Source: Gammaproteobacteria bacterium
Lineage (GTDB): Bacteria > Pseudomonadota > Gammaproteobacteria > Pseudomonadales > Azotimanducaceae
Reading direction: 5' to 3'
DNA: 64,000 nucleotides
Assembly (NCBI GenBank): GCA_004357385.1
Contig: SMWF01000001.1
Span: forward strand, 38,579-102,578
The notes under the pieces were generated by a model. That model was not told the DNA's origin. It saw only the letters and a list, made by a program, of their open reading frames with translations, and did not search any database. Below, in pieces: positions 28,944 to 39,620 of the stretch. Within the stretch, counting starts at the first letter, position 1; each line of letters starts with the position of its first letter. A program made the position numbers and the translations under genes.

Positions 28944-30653
28944 TCAGGCCCAGCGCCGATTCATCGCCGAGATAATCGCCAGCAGCGAGGCGGTGATGGT
29001 GTTGGCGCTCATGCCGACACCGTGCACGCGACCATTGGCACCATCGTCGATGGCCAGCAGGCAAATTGCCTGTGCATCCTTGCCCGTCGACATCGCGTGC
29101 TCGTGATAGTCGATGATGTTCAGCGGTTCGTTCAATGCTTTGACCATGCCGTTAACGAACGCTTCGATCGGTCCGGACCCTTCACCATCGATGTCGACCT
29201 TCTGTTCCGACGCTTCGATCCGCGCGGTACAGCGCTGGTTTTCGTTCTCGCCGTGCAGCAGATCGTAGTCCAGCAATCGGTACGGTCCCGAATCCGACAC
29301 ATAGACCGACAGCAGCGTGTCGAAAATCTCATCCGGTTTCACTTCGCGGTTGAGTCGCTCGGTCAGGCGTTGCACTTCACGGCTGAACTCCGTCAACATC
29401 TCGCGCGGCAGCGCTATGCCGAAATATTCCTCGAGAATGAAGCCAACTCCGCCTTTGCCGGACTGACTGTTGACCCGTACTGTTTCTTTGTATGACGAAC
29501 CTACGTCCGCGGGATCGATTGGCAGGTAAGGCACTTCCCAGGAATCGGTGTTGACGCGCGCCATGCCTTTGCGTATCGCGTCCTGGTGCGACCCCGAAAA
29601 CGCGGTGAACACCAACTCACCGGCATACGGATGGCGTTCATGCACCGGCAGCTTGTTGATCGATTCGACCGTCTCCCTGATACGGCGCATGTCCGAGAAG
29701 TCCAGTTCAGGATCCACCCCCTGAGAAAACAGGTTCATCGCCATGGTGACCAGATCACAATTGCCGGTGCGCTCCCCGTTTCCAAACAGTGTCCCTTCGA
29801 CCCGTTGTGCGCCCGCCATCAGGGCAAGTTCCGTTGCTGCAATACCGGTGCCCCGATCGTTGTGCGTATGCAGACTGATCACCGCCACGTCGCGCTCCGG
29901 GAAGTTGCGAATGAACCACTCAATCTGGTCCGCATAGATGTTGGGGGTCGCCATTTCCACAGTCGACGGCAGGTTGATGATTATCGGCTGGTCCACCGTC
30001 GCGCCCCAATCCCGGACAACCGCACTGCAGATCTCAACCGCGAAATCGAGTTCCGTCCCGGTAAAGCTCTCGGGCGAGTACTCGAACGTCAGGTCACAAC
30101 CGCTGAGCCTCGCGACCGCATCGCGCACCTTGCGGGTTCCCGTCAGCGCCAGGTCGAGGATGCCTTCTCGCCCCATGCCGAATACGACTTCGCGTTGCAG
30201 CGTGGAGGTCGAGTTGTACAGGTGAAAGATTGCGCTCTTCGCCCCTGCCAACGCGTCCACGGTACGATCGATCAGTTCCTGGCGAGCCTGACACAGCACC
30301 TGAATAGTGACACCTTCCGGGATACGCTCCTCATCGATGATCCGCCGAATGAAGTCGAAGTCCGGCTGCGACGCCGCCGGGAAACCCACTTCAATCTCGA
30401 CCAGGCCGATTTCCAACAGCAGGTCCCACATACGCAGTTTTTCTTCGACATTCATTGGATCGATCAGCGCTTGATTGCCGTCGCGCAGATCCACGCTGCA
30501 CCAGCGCGGCGCGTGCTCGATGACCGCACTCGGCCACCGCCGGTCGGGTAGATCGATCGGTGTAAAGCTGTGGTACTTTTCGAAGGGCATTCTGCCCGGC
30601 GCGCCGCCGGCGCGACGCCCGGATCGGGGACTAGCTGATTTCTGTTCGCTCAT
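28944..30653 (-). CDS. leuA: 2-isopropylmalate synthase
   Basis: Condenses 2-ketoisovalerate with acetyl-CoA, the committed step of leucine synthesis. The family signatures are LRDGNQALIDPM near residue 57, the metal-binding region SLHTHNDRGTGIAA, and GNGERTGNCDLV. A C-terminal LeuA regulatory domain, about 440-569, would bind leucine. This is the long form found in Pseudomonas and actinobacteria (569 residues). GAGAGG lies eight bases before the ATG. A leucine leader peptide and terminator lie upstream. Confidence 0.95.
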   Translation of the reverse strand: MSEQKSASPRSGRRAGGAPGRMPFEKYHSFTPIDLPDRRWPSAVIEHAPRWCSVDLRDGNQALIDPMNVEEKLRMWDLLLEIGLVEIEVGFPAASQPDFDFIRRIIDEERIPEGVTIQVLCQARQELIDRTVDALAGAKSAIFHLYNSTSTLQREVVFGMGREGILDLALTGTRKVRDAVARLSGCDLTFEYSPESFTGTELDFAVEICSAVVRDWGATVDQPIIINLPSTVEMATPNIYADQIEWFIRNFPERDVAVISLHTHNDRGTGIAATELALMAGAQRVEGTLFGNGERTGNCDLVTMAMNLFSQGVDPELDFSDMRRIRETVESINKLPVHERHPYAGELVFTAFSGSHQDAIRKGMARVNTDSWEVPYLPIDPADVGSSYKETVRVNSQSGKGGVGFILEEYFGIALPREMLTEFSREVQRLTERLNREVKPDEIFDTLLSVYVSDSGPYRLLDYDLLHGENENQRCTARIEASEQKVDIDGEGSGPIEAFVNGMVKALNEPLNIIDYHEHAMSTGKDAQAICLLAIDDGANGRVHGVGMSANTITASLLAIISAMNRRWA

Positions 30654-30728
30654 GGCGAAACCTCTCGAGAATCCTGGGTTCTATGTCTTCGCTTTGTCGG
30701 GTTGGGCGGGATGCCCTGTTTGGAAGGT

Positions 30729-30747
30729 AAAAGCCGGCTACGCCGGC
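30729..30747 (-). terminator. Attenuator hairpin before leuA
   Basis: On the minus strand GCCGGC (30747-30742), a 3-base loop and GCCGGC (30738-30733) are followed by TTTT. The 5' arm lies in the last codons of the leader peptide and the stop codon begins in the loop. This is a compact intrinsic terminator 75 bases before the leuA start. Confidence 0.72.
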
Positions 30748-30797
30748 AGTCGCAGCGACAGAAGAAGATCAGCAATGAGGGTACGCGTGGCGTTCAC
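30738..30797 (-). CDS. leuL: Leucine-rich leader peptide of leuA
   Basis: A 19-codon frame starts at GTG 30797 with GGAG five bases upstream. The peptide reads MNATRTLIADLLLSLRLPA, with six leucines, three of them consecutive (codons 11-13). It ends at TAG inside a terminator hairpin. This is the pattern of ribosome-mediated attenuation: uncharged tRNA-Leu stalls the ribosome on the leucine run and changes folding of the downstream RNA. Too short to be called by length alone; support comes from the codon content, ribosome-binding site, promoter and position. Confidence 0.8.
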   Translation of the reverse strand: MNATRTLIADLLLSLRLPA

Positions 30798-30854
30798 ACC
30801 TGCTCCACACTCTAATCTGAGCGAGTCAGAGAACTCGAGTACTCGAACCGGACG

Positions 30855-30884
30855 ACTATACCGGGCAGGGTGTCACGTTGACAA
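30855..30884 (-). promoter_or_regulatory. Sigma-70 promoter for leuL-leuA
   Basis: Minus strand: -35 TTGTCA (30884-30879), an 18-base spacer, and -10 TATAGT (30860-30855). Each box matches consensus at five of six positions. The predicted start near 30848 leaves about 50 bases before the leader peptide. Confidence 0.7.
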
Positions 30885-30929
30885 GGCCCGGGCATGCGGG
30901 GTGACGCCCGCCGATCCTTAATCAACCGG

Positions 30930-32114
30930 TCAATCTGTTCTCGAGTCTATCGCCCGTGCGGCGGCCAATGCCGTCGCCCGGGCGTCCTCGATCGATTCAC
31001 CCAGTGCCAGTGCGACCCCCATACGGCGCTCGCCCTTCACCTCGGGCTTACCGAACAGCCGCACCTGCGTGCGCGGTTCGACCAGCGCCGCCTCGACGCC
31101 CTCGAAGCGGACATGATCGGACTCCCCCTCGACAATAATCACCGCGGACGCCGCGGGGGCCCACTGTACGATCTCCGGGATCGGCAACCCCAGTATCGCC
31201 CGGGCATGCAGCGCGAACTCCGACTGGTCCTGGCTGATCATGGTGACCATGCCCGTATCATGGGGTCGCGGTGAGACTTCGGAAAACCAGACCACATCGT
31301 CCTTGATGAAAAATTCCACGCCGAAGATCCCACGTCCACCGAGATCGTCGGTCACCAGCAGGGCGATGCGCTGGCATTCCTCGAGCGTCCCGTCCGCCAT
31401 CGGCTGAGGTTGCCACGACTCCTGGTAATCACCACCGACTTGACGATGACCGATGGGCGCGCAAAACGACGTGCCGTCCACGTGCCTGACGGTGAGTAAC
31501 GTGATCTCGTAGTCGAAATCCACGAACCCTTCGACGATCACCCGCCCCGCATCACCGCGCGCACCTTCCTTTGCGTAGGTCCAGGAACGCTCAATGTGCT
31601 CTTCGTCGTGCACGACCGACTGCCCCTTGCCCGACGAACTCATCACCGGCTTGACGACGCACGGCATTCCTATTTCCAGGACGGCATCCCGAAACTCATC
31701 GAAGTCGTCAGCGAACCGGTACGGCGACGTTCGTATGCCAAGCGTCTCCGCGGCAAGGCGTCGGATCCCTTCCCGGTCCATGGTCAAGCGCGCTGCCCGC
31801 GCCGTCGGGATGACGTGGACGCCCTCTGCTTCGAGTTCGAGCAACATCGGGGTCGCAATCGCCTCGATTTCAGGGACCACGAAGTCCGGTTGCTCGAGCT
31901 TAATCACATCGCGCAGCGCCGCGCCATCCAGCATGTTGATGACATGCGAGCGGTGGGCTACCTGCATCGCCGGAGCGTTCGCATAGCGATCCACTGCGAT
32001 CACCTCGACGCCGTAGCGCTGCAACTCGATGACCACTTCCTTTCCCAGTTCCCCCGAGCCCAACAACATCACCCGCGTCGCCGATGCCGATAGCGGTGTC
32101 CCCAACGTGGTCAT
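30930..32114 (-). CDS. purT: Formate-dependent GAR formyltransferase (PurT)
   Basis: ATP-grasp enzyme that makes formyl-GAR from GAR, formate and ATP, the folate-independent route for the third purine step. N-terminal nucleotide-binding fold ([17 protein letters not shown]), then the ATP-grasp domain with [14 protein letters not shown] and the metal-binding [13 protein letters not shown]. 394 residues. It overlaps the carbonic anhydrase gene upstream by four bases (ATGA). purL lies a few kb away. Confidence 0.96.
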   Translation of the reverse strand: MTTLGTPLSASATRVMLLGSGELGKEVVIELQRYGVEVIAVDRYANAPAMQVAHRSHVINMLDGAALRDVIKLEQPDFVVPEIEAIATPMLLELEAEGVHVIPTARAARLTMDREGIRRLAAETLGIRTSPYRFADDFDEFRDAVLEIGMPCVVKPVMSSSGKGQSVVHDEEHIERSWTYAKEGARGDAGRVIVEGFVDFDYEITLLTVRHVDGTSFCAPIGHRQVGGDYQESWQPQPMADGTLEECQRIALLVTDDLGGRGIFGVEFFIKDDVVWFSEVSPRPHDTGMVTMISQDQSEFALHARAILGLPIPEIVQWAPAASAVIIVEGESDHVRFEGVEAALVEPRTQVRLFGKPEVKGERRMGVALALGESIEDARATALAAARAIDSRTD

Positions 32115-32659
32115 GCCTGCTCCTCCACCGGAGTGATTTCTGTTTGCGCCACCAATTCACGATTGAAGCGCCTGAAATTCTCGACGTAGCCGCGCGCCGA
32201 TTCCTTCAGGCCTTCTATCTGGTCCTCGGTCAGCTCGCGCACCACTTTTCCCGGGTTTCCAAGCACCATGCTGTTGTCCGGAATTTGCTTGCCTTCGAGC
32301 ACCAGCGAGTTGGCTCCAATCAGACAATTGCGGCCGATCTTCGCACCGCTCAACACGACGGCATTGATCCCGATCAGGCTGTTGTCGCCAACGACGCAGC
32401 CATGCAGCATGGCCTTGTGACCCACGGTTACGTTGCGTCCGATGACCAAGGGAAAGCCGGGATCGGTATGCAGCACGACACAATCCTGGACGTTGGAGCC
32501 CGCGCCAATGGTGATCGGCTCCTTATCCCCGCGAACCACCGCGTTGAACCAGACGCTGACATCGTTGCCCAGTATCACCGTTCCAATCACGTCCGCCGAA
32601 TCGGCAATGAAGTGATCCCCCGCAGCGTGAACTGCACGCTCGCCCAAGGTATAGATCAT
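32111..32659 (-). CDS. Gamma-class carbonic anhydrase family protein
   Basis: Left-handed beta-helix protein of the gamma carbonic anhydrase/YrdA group. Hexapeptide repeats run through most of the protein, and the putative zinc histidines are visible in [10 protein letters not shown] and [10 protein letters not shown]. The ATG at 32659 ([11 protein letters not shown]) gives 182 residues; the longer frame to 32713 adds 18. Family members bind metal, but carbonic anhydrase activity is not assured from sequence. Translationally coupled to purT. Confidence 0.85.
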   Translation of the reverse strand: MIYTLGERAVHAAGDHFIADSADVIGTVILGNDVSVWFNAVVRGDKEPITIGAGSNVQDCVVLHTDPGFPLVIGRNVTVGHKAMLHGCVVGDNSLIGINAVVLSGAKIGRNCLIGANSLVLEGKQIPDNSMVLGNPGKVVRELTEDQIEGLKESARGYVENFRRFNRELVAQTEITPVEEQA

Positions 32660-32832
32660 CCGCTTGCGCCCCGAGTTGTCCCTGACGAGACATTGTCGCA
32701 CCCCTGTCAACACAGTACCAAAACCGCGTACCCACGCACCAGGAAGGCGCCAGAAACGCTAACAATTTCCATACGAGTGGACGCTGGCGAGGCGCGGCAC
32801 AACGCGGCATAGTGCGTGTGGGGGACCATGGC

Positions 32833-33183
32833 ATGCAGTACCAGCTATCGCGCACGTTGCCAGCCTTCGACGTGCTCGCCCGTCTCGCGCGTCAGGATCC
32901 ACGCGCCCTGGAAGACCTCGCTAGACGGCTGACCGACGACGTCATCCGGCAGGCGCGGAGTTCGCAGTCGCGGCAACGCCTGCGCGGTCTGCAGTTCACG
33001 ATCGATCTCGAGCGCAAACGCGCACCGGATTCACTGGCCGCAACAGTGCGCATATCCCAGCTGATGCATGAGTCGCTGGCGGAATTGAATCGGGCGTTCA
33101 CCGACCCGATCGCGACGGCCGAGGAAAGTGCGCAGCGCACCGCCAAAGTCCTCGCCTTCAAGCGGCGTGCCGAGGACGTATAA
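32833..33183 (+). CDS. DUF3135 family protein
   Basis: Small cytoplasmic protein of unknown function. The DUF3135 pattern is clear: FDVLARLARQDPRALEDL near the N-terminus, then RLRGLQFTIDLERKRA and ISQLMHESLAELN. The ATG at 32833 has GGGGA seven bases upstream and gives 116 residues; a GTG at 32812 is the alternative. It is 30 bases before a NUDIX hydrolase on the same strand, a pairing that suggests co-transcription but no specific function. Confidence 0.8.
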   Translation: MQYQLSRTLPAFDVLARLARQDPRALEDLARRLTDDVIRQARSSQSRQRLRGLQFTIDLERKRAPDSLAATVRISQLMHESLAELNRAFTDPIATAEESAQRTAKVLAFKRRAEDV

Positions 33184-33213
33184 TCACAGTTTGCCTGGCG
33201 GCGGGAATATCTC

Positions 33214-33753
33214 GTGAAGTTCTGCAGCAGCTGCGGCCAACCCGTCGTCCAGCGGGTGCCTCCCGGAGACGATCGGGAGCGGTTCGTCTGCGAGGCGTGC
33301 GGAACCATCCATTACCAGAACCCGAAGATCGTTACCGGCTGCCTGCCGATCTACGAAGGGCGCGTATTGCTTTGCAAGCGCGCCATTCCTCCCCGCGCTG
33401 GGCTGTGGACATTGCCGGCGGGTTTTCTGGAGAACGGTGAAACGACCGTCGAAGGCGCCATTCGCGAAACCCGCGAAGAAGCGCGTGCCGAAGTCTCGGT
33501 GCATGGTCTCTACACCGTATTCAATCTGCCTCACATCTCCCAGATCTACATGTTCTTTCGCGCCGATCTGACCAACCTCAGCTTCAGTGCTGGACCCGAG
33601 AGTGCGGACGTCCAACTGTTCGAGGAATCACAGATTCCCTGGGATGAACTAGCTTTTCCGGTGGTCCGAGACACCCTCAGACATTATTTCAACGACCGCC
33701 ACGCCGGCGCCTTCCCGGTGCGCGTGGGCGATATCCGCTATAAGGAGCGATAA
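33214..33753 (+). CDS. NUDIX hydrolase with N-terminal zinc ribbon
   Basis: Pyrophosphohydrolase of the NUDIX superfamily. A zinc ribbon of CSSC and CEAC (residues 4-7 and 28-31) is followed by the NUDIX box, [25 protein letters not shown], in which the usual glycine after EE is alanine. 179 residues. The NudC-like ribbon suggests a nucleotide substrate such as NADH or an ADP derivative, but the NudC-specific downstream signature is not evident. Start is GTG. Confidence 0.87.
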   Translation: MKFCSSCGQPVVQRVPPGDDRERFVCEACGTIHYQNPKIVTGCLPIYEGRVLLCKRAIPPRAGLWTLPAGFLENGETTVEGAIRETREEARAEVSVHGLYTVFNLPHISQIYMFFRADLTNLSFSAGPESADVQLFEESQIPWDELAFPVVRDTLRHYFNDRHAGAFPVRVGDIRYKER

Positions 33754-33755
33754 CT

Positions 33756-36700
33756 CTAGCCGAGCGCGACTCGCGCGTTGCGGAACAACCGCAGCCAGGG
33801 GCCATCCTCCCGCCATGCCGGGTCGCACCAGGAGTTCTGGACCGCCCGATAGACGCGCTCGGGATGGGGCATCATCGCCAACACCCGGCCATCTGCGCCA
33901 ATGATTCCCGCTAGCCCCTCTGGTGATCCGTTAGGATTCGCGGGATACTGCAGGGTCGTCTGGTGCGCATTGTCCACGTAGCGCAGTACCACTGCGTTGG
34001 TCGCGTCAAGCCGACCCTGGTCCGCATCAACTGCAAACTCCGCGCGACCCTCGCCATGGGCCAGCGCGATCGGCATCACGCTGCCGGACATTCCATCGAG
34101 CCAGGGCGTGGCAGCGCCTTCGACGCGCACCAGGCAACTGCGTGCCTCGAACTGTTCCGAGCGATTGCGCACGAACCGCGGCCAATGCGCCGCACCGGGT
34201 ATCAACGCGCTGAGATTCGCCAACATCTGGCAGCCGTTGCAGACCCCGAGCGTCAACGTGTCGGCCGCGAAGAACGCCAGAAACTGATCGCGGATCTGCT
34301 CATGGAACAGGATTGATTTTGCCCAACCCCCACCGCCGCCCAGCACATCGCCATAGGAGAATCCTCCGCAAGCCGCCAGCACTGGAAACTCGGCCAGCGT
34401 CGTCGAACCGCTGAGCAGGTCGCTCATGTGTACGTCCACCGCATCAAAGCCCGCGCGGTCGAAGGCGCCCGCCATTTCCAGCTGCCCGTTGACGCCCTGC
34501 TCGCGTAGCACGGCGACTCTTGGCCGCGCAGTGTGGACGAAGGGTGCGCCGAGGTCTTCGTCGAGATCGAACGTCAACGTCGATGACATCCCCGGATCAT
34601 CGGCAGCGATGCTCTGGAACTCTTCATCGGCGCAATCCGGATTGTCTCGCAGACGCTGCATGACGTGGCTGGTTTTGGCCCAGCACTCCTGCAGCGCGAC
34701 CCGGTTCGAGCGATAGCGTTCGATCCCGCGGGTACAGATAACCACCCGATCATCGAGTCGGATCGAACCCACCCTGCGCACGCAACCCTCCAGCCCGCGC
34801 TGCGCCGCCGCGGCGAAAATACCATCGACGCGTTCCGAGGACACCTGCACCAGCGCGCCCAGTTCCTCGGCGAACAACTGCGCCAGCAGGTCGTCATCCG
34901 TGTCCAGTTCGAGCTGCAACCCGCACCGCCCGGCGAACGCCATCTCGAGCGCAGCAACGATCAAGCCGCCGTCCGAGCGATCATGATAGGCCAGCAACAG
35001 GCCATCTCGATGCAGGTCCTGGATGAAATTGAACGTCTCTCTGAAGCACGCGGCATCGTCGACATCCGGGACCTCATCCCCGAGCTGGCGCCAGCATTGC
35101 GCCAACACGCTACCGCCCAGTCGGGCCCGACCGCGGCTCGGATCAAGCAACAGCAGGGACGTATCAGGATCGCGCCGCAGCACCGGCGTCGCCGCGCACC
35201 GTACGTCCGGCACGGGCGCAAATGCGGTGACGTTCAGCGTCACCGGCGCCGTCACCGAAACCGCGCCCCGCGCCGACTGCCAACCGGTGTGCATCGACAA
35301 GCTGTCCTTGCCGACGGGAATGGCGATGCCAAGCGCCGGGCACAGCTCCATGCCGACCGCATGCACCGCTTCATACAGGGCCTGATCTTCCTGGCCGCGT
35401 CCACAGGCCGCCATCCAGTTGGCCGACAGCACCACGCGTGACAAATCCTCAACCAGGACGCTGGCAATGTTGGTCAGCGCCTCCGCCACCGCCATGCGCG
35501 CCGATGCGGCCGGATTGAGCAGCGCAATCGGAGGCCGCTCACCCATCGCCATGACCTCGCCCTGAAACCCTTTCAACCCCGCGAGGGTGACCGCGGCATC
35601 CGCTACCGGCACCTGCCACGGACCCACCATCTGGTCGCGGGCGACGAGCCCGGTAATACTTCGATCACCAATGGTGATCAGAAATGCCTTCGAACCGACC
35701 GCGGGAAATCGCAGTACCCGCGCCAGCGCGTCACCCAGTTCGAGTTGCTCCAGGTGCAGCGCCGACGAAGGGTACGGCTGCGTCTTGAAGCTGCGCTCCA
35801 TTTTCGGCGGCTTACCAAACAACACGGACAACGGCAGGTCGATCGGACGATTGCCAAATTCGGAGTCGTCCAGACTCAAGTGACGTGCGTGCGTCGCCTC
35901 GCCGACTACCGCGAAGGGACATCGTTCGCGTCGGCACAACGCCTCGAAGTCGGGTAAGTCCTCGGCGGCAACCGCCAGCACATAGCGTTCCTGCGCCTCA
36001 TTGCACCAGATCTCGAGTGGCGACATGCCCGGATCCGCATTGGGCACCGCGCGCAATTCGAAACGCCCGCCACGTTCCGCGTCATTGATCAGTTCCGGCA
36101 AGGCATTGGACAGGCCGCCCGCACCCACATCGTGTATCAACCGGATGGGGTTGGCGTCGCCAAGCGCAATGCACGCATCGATGACTTCCTGGCAGCGCCG
36201 TTGAATCTCGGCGTTGTCGCGTTGGACCGAGGCAAAATCCAGCGCCGAACTGCTTTGCCCCGACGCCATCGACGACGCGGCCCCGCCGCCGAGCCCGATC
36301 AACATCGCCGGACCACCCAGGACGATCAGGCGGCTGTCGTCCGGGAACGCCTGGGCCTGGACGTGCTCCGCGCGAACCGTACCAACCCCCCCGGCGATCA
36401 TGACCGGCTTGTGGTAGCCCCTGACCGTCAGAGGATCATCGAGCGCCTGCTCGAAGGTGCGGAAGTAGCCGGTCAAGGCAGGGCGACCGAACTCGTTGTT
36501 GAACCCCGCCGCACCGATGGGTCCATCGAGCATGATGTCCAGGGCGGATACGATCCGCGCCGGTTTGCCCGTGTCCAGCTCCCATGGCTGTGGGTCATCG
36601 GGGATGTTCAGATGCGACGTCGTGAAACCGCACAACCCAGCCTTCGGTTTGGAACCGCGGCCCACCGCACCTTCATCGCGAATCTCCCCACCGGAGCCGG

Positions 36701-37625
36701 TTGCCGCGCCGGGATACGGCGCGATGGCGGTCGGGTGGTTGTGGGTTTCCACCTTCATCAACACGTGCACGGGCTCTTCATGAAAACGATAGCGGTGATC
36801 GTTGGGATCTGCGAGCAGGCGCTGTCCGGGATACCCTTCCATGACCGCTGCATTGTCGGCGTACGCACTGAGAATTCCCGCGCCATTGATGTGCTGGTAG
36901 GTGTTGCGGATCATCCCGAACAGGCTGCGGCTGGAGTGCTCGCCGTCGACCGTCCAGCCGGCATTGAAGATCTTGTGCCGACAATGCTCGGAGTTCGCCT
37001 GGGCGAACATCATCAATTCAATGTCGTTGGGGTCCCGGCCAAGATCCCGATACGCATCCACCAGATAGTCGATCTCGTCCGCGCTGAGCGCCAGACCCAG
37101 GTCCAGGTTCGCACTCGCCAGGGCCGCGGCGCCCTGTGCAAGCACGGGAATCGATTCAAACGAGCCGCCACGTGGCGTCGCGAAAACGGCCGAGTAGTCG
37201 TCGTCAAACAGCACCTGCTCCGTCATCCGGTCGTGCAGTAACTCGACCAGCTCACGTTCGGCATCACCCTCCAGGTACCAGCGCACGCCACGCTCGATCC
37301 GATTGACCGCAGTAAGTCCGCAGCCTCGGAAGATGTCCGTTGCCTTGCTCGACCAAGGCGAAATGGTTCCTGCGCGGGGTAGTACGGTGCAGAACGGCTC
37401 GCCTCGCCGTTCCGGCAGATCATGCACCGGCCCGTAATCCAGGAGTGCATCGCCGATCCGACGCTGATCGTCACCCAATACCGCGTCGAGCTCGAGCAGG
37501 TGCACGAACTCGGCGTACACGGCTTGCACGTTGGGTGCACGGTCCTGGATTTGCGCGAGCAGCTTCGCCAGACGAAACTGAGAGAGAGCCGGTGGGCCGG
37601 CCAACGCGAGCAGGCGGTCGGTCAT
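33756..37625 (-). CDS. purL: Phosphoribosylformylglycinamidine synthase (PurL)
   Basis: Single-chain enzyme for the fourth purine step: FGAR + glutamine + ATP to FGAM. An N-terminal PurS-like domain is followed by the linker, two AIRS-like synthetase halves with the ATP site ([14 protein letters not shown]), and a C-terminal class I glutaminase domain with the nucleophile in GVCNGCQM and the histidine/glutamate in MMPHPER. The ATG at 37625 gives 1289 residues, close to the 1295 of E. coli; the frame runs further back into tadA. Convergent with the NUDIX gene, with two bases between the stops. Confidence 0.97.
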   Translation of the reverse strand: MTDRLLALAGPPALSQFRLAKLLAQIQDRAPNVQAVYAEFVHLLELDAVLGDDQRRIGDALLDYGPVHDLPERRGEPFCTVLPRAGTISPWSSKATDIFRGCGLTAVNRIERGVRWYLEGDAERELVELLHDRMTEQVLFDDDYSAVFATPRGGSFESIPVLAQGAAALASANLDLGLALSADEIDYLVDAYRDLGRDPNDIELMMFAQANSEHCRHKIFNAGWTVDGEHSSRSLFGMIRNTYQHINGAGILSAYADNAAVMEGYPGQRLLADPNDHRYRFHEEPVHVLMKVETHNHPTAIAPYPGAATGSGGEIRDEGAVGRGSKPKAGLCGFTTSHLNIPDDPQPWELDTGKPARIVSALDIMLDGPIGAAGFNNEFGRPALTGYFRTFEQALDDPLTVRGYHKPVMIAGGVGTVRAEHVQAQAFPDDSRLIVLGGPAMLIGLGGGAASSMASGQSSSALDFASVQRDNAEIQRRCQEVIDACIALGDANPIRLIHDVGAGGLSNALPELINDAERGGRFELRAVPNADPGMSPLEIWCNEAQERYVLAVAAEDLPDFEALCRRERCPFAVVGEATHARHLSLDDSEFGNRPIDLPLSVLFGKPPKMERSFKTQPYPSSALHLEQLELGDALARVLRFPAVGSKAFLITIGDRSITGLVARDQMVGPWQVPVADAAVTLAGLKGFQGEVMAMGERPPIALLNPAASARMAVAEALTNIASVLVEDLSRVVLSANWMAACGRGQEDQALYEAVHAVGMELCPALGIAIPVGKDSLSMHTGWQSARGAVSVTAPVTLNVTAFAPVPDVRCAATPVLRRDPDTSLLLLDPSRGRARLGGSVLAQCWRQLGDEVPDVDDAACFRETFNFIQDLHRDGLLLAYHDRSDGGLIVAALEMAFAGRCGLQLELDTDDDLLAQLFAEELGALVQVSSERVDGIFAAAAQRGLEGCVRRVGSIRLDDRVVICTRGIERYRSNRVALQECWAKTSHVMQRLRDNPDCADEEFQSIAADDPGMSSTLTFDLDEDLGAPFVHTARPRVAVLREQGVNGQLEMAGAFDRAGFDAVDVHMSDLLSGSTTLAEFPVLAACGGFSYGDVLGGGGGWAKSILFHEQIRDQFLAFFAADTLTLGVCNGCQMLANLSALIPGAAHWPRFVRNRSEQFEARSCLVRVEGAATPWLDGMSGSVMPIALAHGEGRAEFAVDADQGRLDATNAVVLRYVDNAHQTTLQYPANPNGSPEGLAGIIGADGRVLAMMPHPERVYRAVQNSWCDPAWREDGPWLRLFRNARVALG

Positions 37626-37651
37626 GGAATCATCACGGCGGTAAAGTCGGA

Positions 37652-38137
37652 TTATACAGAGGCATCCCCGGCTGCGTCGCGCTCGCGTGAACGCCTGCGT
37701 CGAAAAAACCGTCGCAGCAACGCACCACACTCCTCGGCGAAAATGCCTTCTGTCACCGCCACGGTGTGGTTGCGCCCCGCGATTTCAAGCACGCGGGCAA
37801 CACTTCGCACCGAACCCTCCCGCGGTTCCCGCGCGGCGAACACCAACCGCTCGACCCGGGCGTGCAGCAATGCGCCCGCACACATCGTGCACGGCTCGAT
37901 GGTCACGTACAGCGTACTGCCCGGCAATCGGTAGTTCCCGGAGTCCCGGGCCGCGTCGCGCAGCGCAACGATTTCGGCGTGGGCGGTCGGATCGGTACTC
38001 GTGATCGGCTGATTGTGGCCCCGGCCCAGGATCTCGCCGGCGCGCACCACAATTGCCCCTACGGGAACTTCGCCCAGTTGGGCCGCGCATTCCGCCAACG
38101 CATACGCTTCACGCATCCAGTGTAGGTCGTCGTTCAT
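37652..38137 (-). CDS. tadA: tRNA-specific adenosine deaminase
   Basis: Makes inosine at position 34 of tRNA-Arg(ACG). The cytidine/deoxycytidylate deaminase zinc motif is complete: HAE at 53-55 and PCTMC (82-86), with Cys83 and Cys86 as ligands. 161 residues from the ATG at 38137. The C-terminal region is arginine-rich, as in other TadA proteins. It lies 26 bases upstream of purL on the same strand, as in many gammaproteobacteria. Confidence 0.94.
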   Translation of the reverse strand: MNDDLHWMREAYALAECAAQLGEVPVGAIVVRAGEILGRGHNQPITSTDPTAHAEIVALRDAARDSGNYRLPGSTLYVTIEPCTMCAGALLHARVERLVFAAREPREGSVRSVARVLEIAGRNHTVAVTEGIFAEECGALLRRFFRRRRSRERDAAGDASV

Positions 38138-38192
38138 ACACCGATGATATCCTCCACCACTCAAACGAGGGAGATCAGGTGTAAAAGTTTCG

Positions 38193-39275
38193 TTGTTCTA
38201 TCTGCCGATCGTGGGTAATCGCGAGCAGATCATGGCCGGCATGGCCGGTACCAAGGAAGAGCTCTACCAGCAGATGCTTCACGACATCAGCGCCCAAGCG
38301 CAACTTGCAGACACCCTCGGTTACGATTCCATGTCGTTCACGGAGCATCACCTGCACATCGAAGGATTCGAAGTCTCGAACAATCCGGTGCTCCTCGATC
38401 TGTATGTCGACATGCAGACTAAAAACCTGCGTGTCGGCCAGCTCGGCATAGTTTTGCCGGCTCAGAACCCGCTACGCGTCGCCGAAGACATCGCAATGCT
38501 CGATCACATGACGAATGGCCGCGCCAACGCGGGATTCGCGCGCGGCTACCAGCGTCGCTGGGTCGACATTTACGCCCAGCAGACCCACGGCATCAGTGGT
38601 GCGATGCCATCCGAACACGACGAGATCGACGCCACGAACCGCGAGGCCTTCGAGGAAAACTTCCGCATCGTCAAGCAGGCCTGGACGCAGGAATTGATGT
38701 CGACCCAGGGGCGTTATTGGGAAATTCCGCGCGCCGGCACACCGTGGGACCTCGACGCGTCGAAGCAGTATGGCCGCGGGTCCGAAAACGGCATTCTGAA
38801 AGCCGTGGGTGTGGTCCCGAAACCCCTGCAGAAGCCTCACCCGCCTATTTTTCAGCCCTTTGCCTCATCGGAGAACAGTATCCGCTGGTGTGCCCGAGAA
38901 GGCGTCACTGCAATCCTGCCGCCCGTGCACCCGAATCTGGAGCGCAAGCTCTTCGAGATGTACGCAGAGGAATCCGGAAGGTCGCTGGGCGACGGGATCG
39001 GCTACCTGCGCGACCTGATCATCGCCGATACAGACGAACAGGCCCGGGAACTCTGGGCCCAATCAGCCGGCTTCGTCGGCGCCGCCTGGTTCGCGCCGTT
39101 CGGCTTCAACAAAGGCATGGCGGGCACCGTCGATACGGTGAAGCGGCAACTGGAGAAGATGCGTGAGCGGTTGCCGGTGAACTGGGTGTTCGCCTGGATG
39201 TACAACGGCGTCCTCGAGAACTCCGTACTGCTGAATACCATCGAAAAATTCGGCCGCGAGATACAGACGAATTGA
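38193..39275 (+). CDS. LLM-class flavin-dependent oxidoreductase
   Basis: Luciferase-like monooxygenase family (TIM barrel, FMN-dependent); substrate unknown. Typical blocks are GYDSMSFTEHHLHIEGF, LRVGQLGIVLPAQNPLRVAEDIAMLDHMTNGR and GRYWEIPR. 360 residues. The start is doubtful: the first usable codon is TTG at 38193, but homologues usually begin three or four residues earlier, and GAGGGAGA lies six bases before a GTA in frame (38181). It is divergent from tadA and functionally isolated from its neighbours. Confidence 0.83.
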   Translation: MFYLPIVGNREQIMAGMAGTKEELYQQMLHDISAQAQLADTLGYDSMSFTEHHLHIEGFEVSNNPVLLDLYVDMQTKNLRVGQLGIVLPAQNPLRVAEDIAMLDHMTNGRANAGFARGYQRRWVDIYAQQTHGISGAMPSEHDEIDATNREAFEENFRIVKQAWTQELMSTQGRYWEIPRAGTPWDLDASKQYGRGSENGILKAVGVVPKPLQKPHPPIFQPFASSENSIRWCAREGVTAILPPVHPNLERKLFEMYAEESGRSLGDGIGYLRDLIIADTDEQARELWAQSAGFVGAAWFAPFGFNKGMAGTVDTVKRQLEKMRERLPVNWVFAWMYNGVLENSVLLNTIEKFGREIQTN

Positions 39276-39314
39276 CCGCGGTGCTCAACCCGGCTGGACC
39301 GGGCGAGGTGCTCG

Positions 39315-39539
39315 TCAGACGTGCTGCGCCTGATACCGCTGAATCATGTGAGCCATTCTGTCCTTGGCGAGAAGCTTCTGCCGCTTGAGCCTGCCAAGGC
39401 TGAGATCGTCGCGTGGGTGGATGCCGATCGCGGCTTCGTGGATCTGGGCTTTGAGCTGACCGTGTTCCCTGAACAGCCCCTGAAACCGCTGATCGTCCTT
39501 TAGCAGTTCCTCCACGACATCTTGTTCATATTCGAACAT
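39315..39539 (-). CDS. YdcH family protein (DUF465)
   Basis: Small protein, 74 residues from the ATG at 39539 with AAGGGAG upstream. The DUF465 pattern is evident: a helical N-terminal half (FEYEQDVVEELLKDDQRF) and the closing LKRQKLLAKDRMAHMIQRY. It is probably a coiled-coil helical hairpin. Function unknown. It lies 81 bases downstream of guaA on the same strand. Confidence 0.82.
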   Translation of the reverse strand: MFEYEQDVVEELLKDDQRFQGLFREHGQLKAQIHEAAIGIHPRDDLSLGRLKRQKLLAKDRMAHMIQRYQAQHV

Positions 39540-39620
39540 CAGATCTCCCTTCGTGTCCCGTGGGCATCTACACGCTAGTATTTTTTTCGGCCCGGGACAA
39601 CCACCTGACACCCGTCCGAG

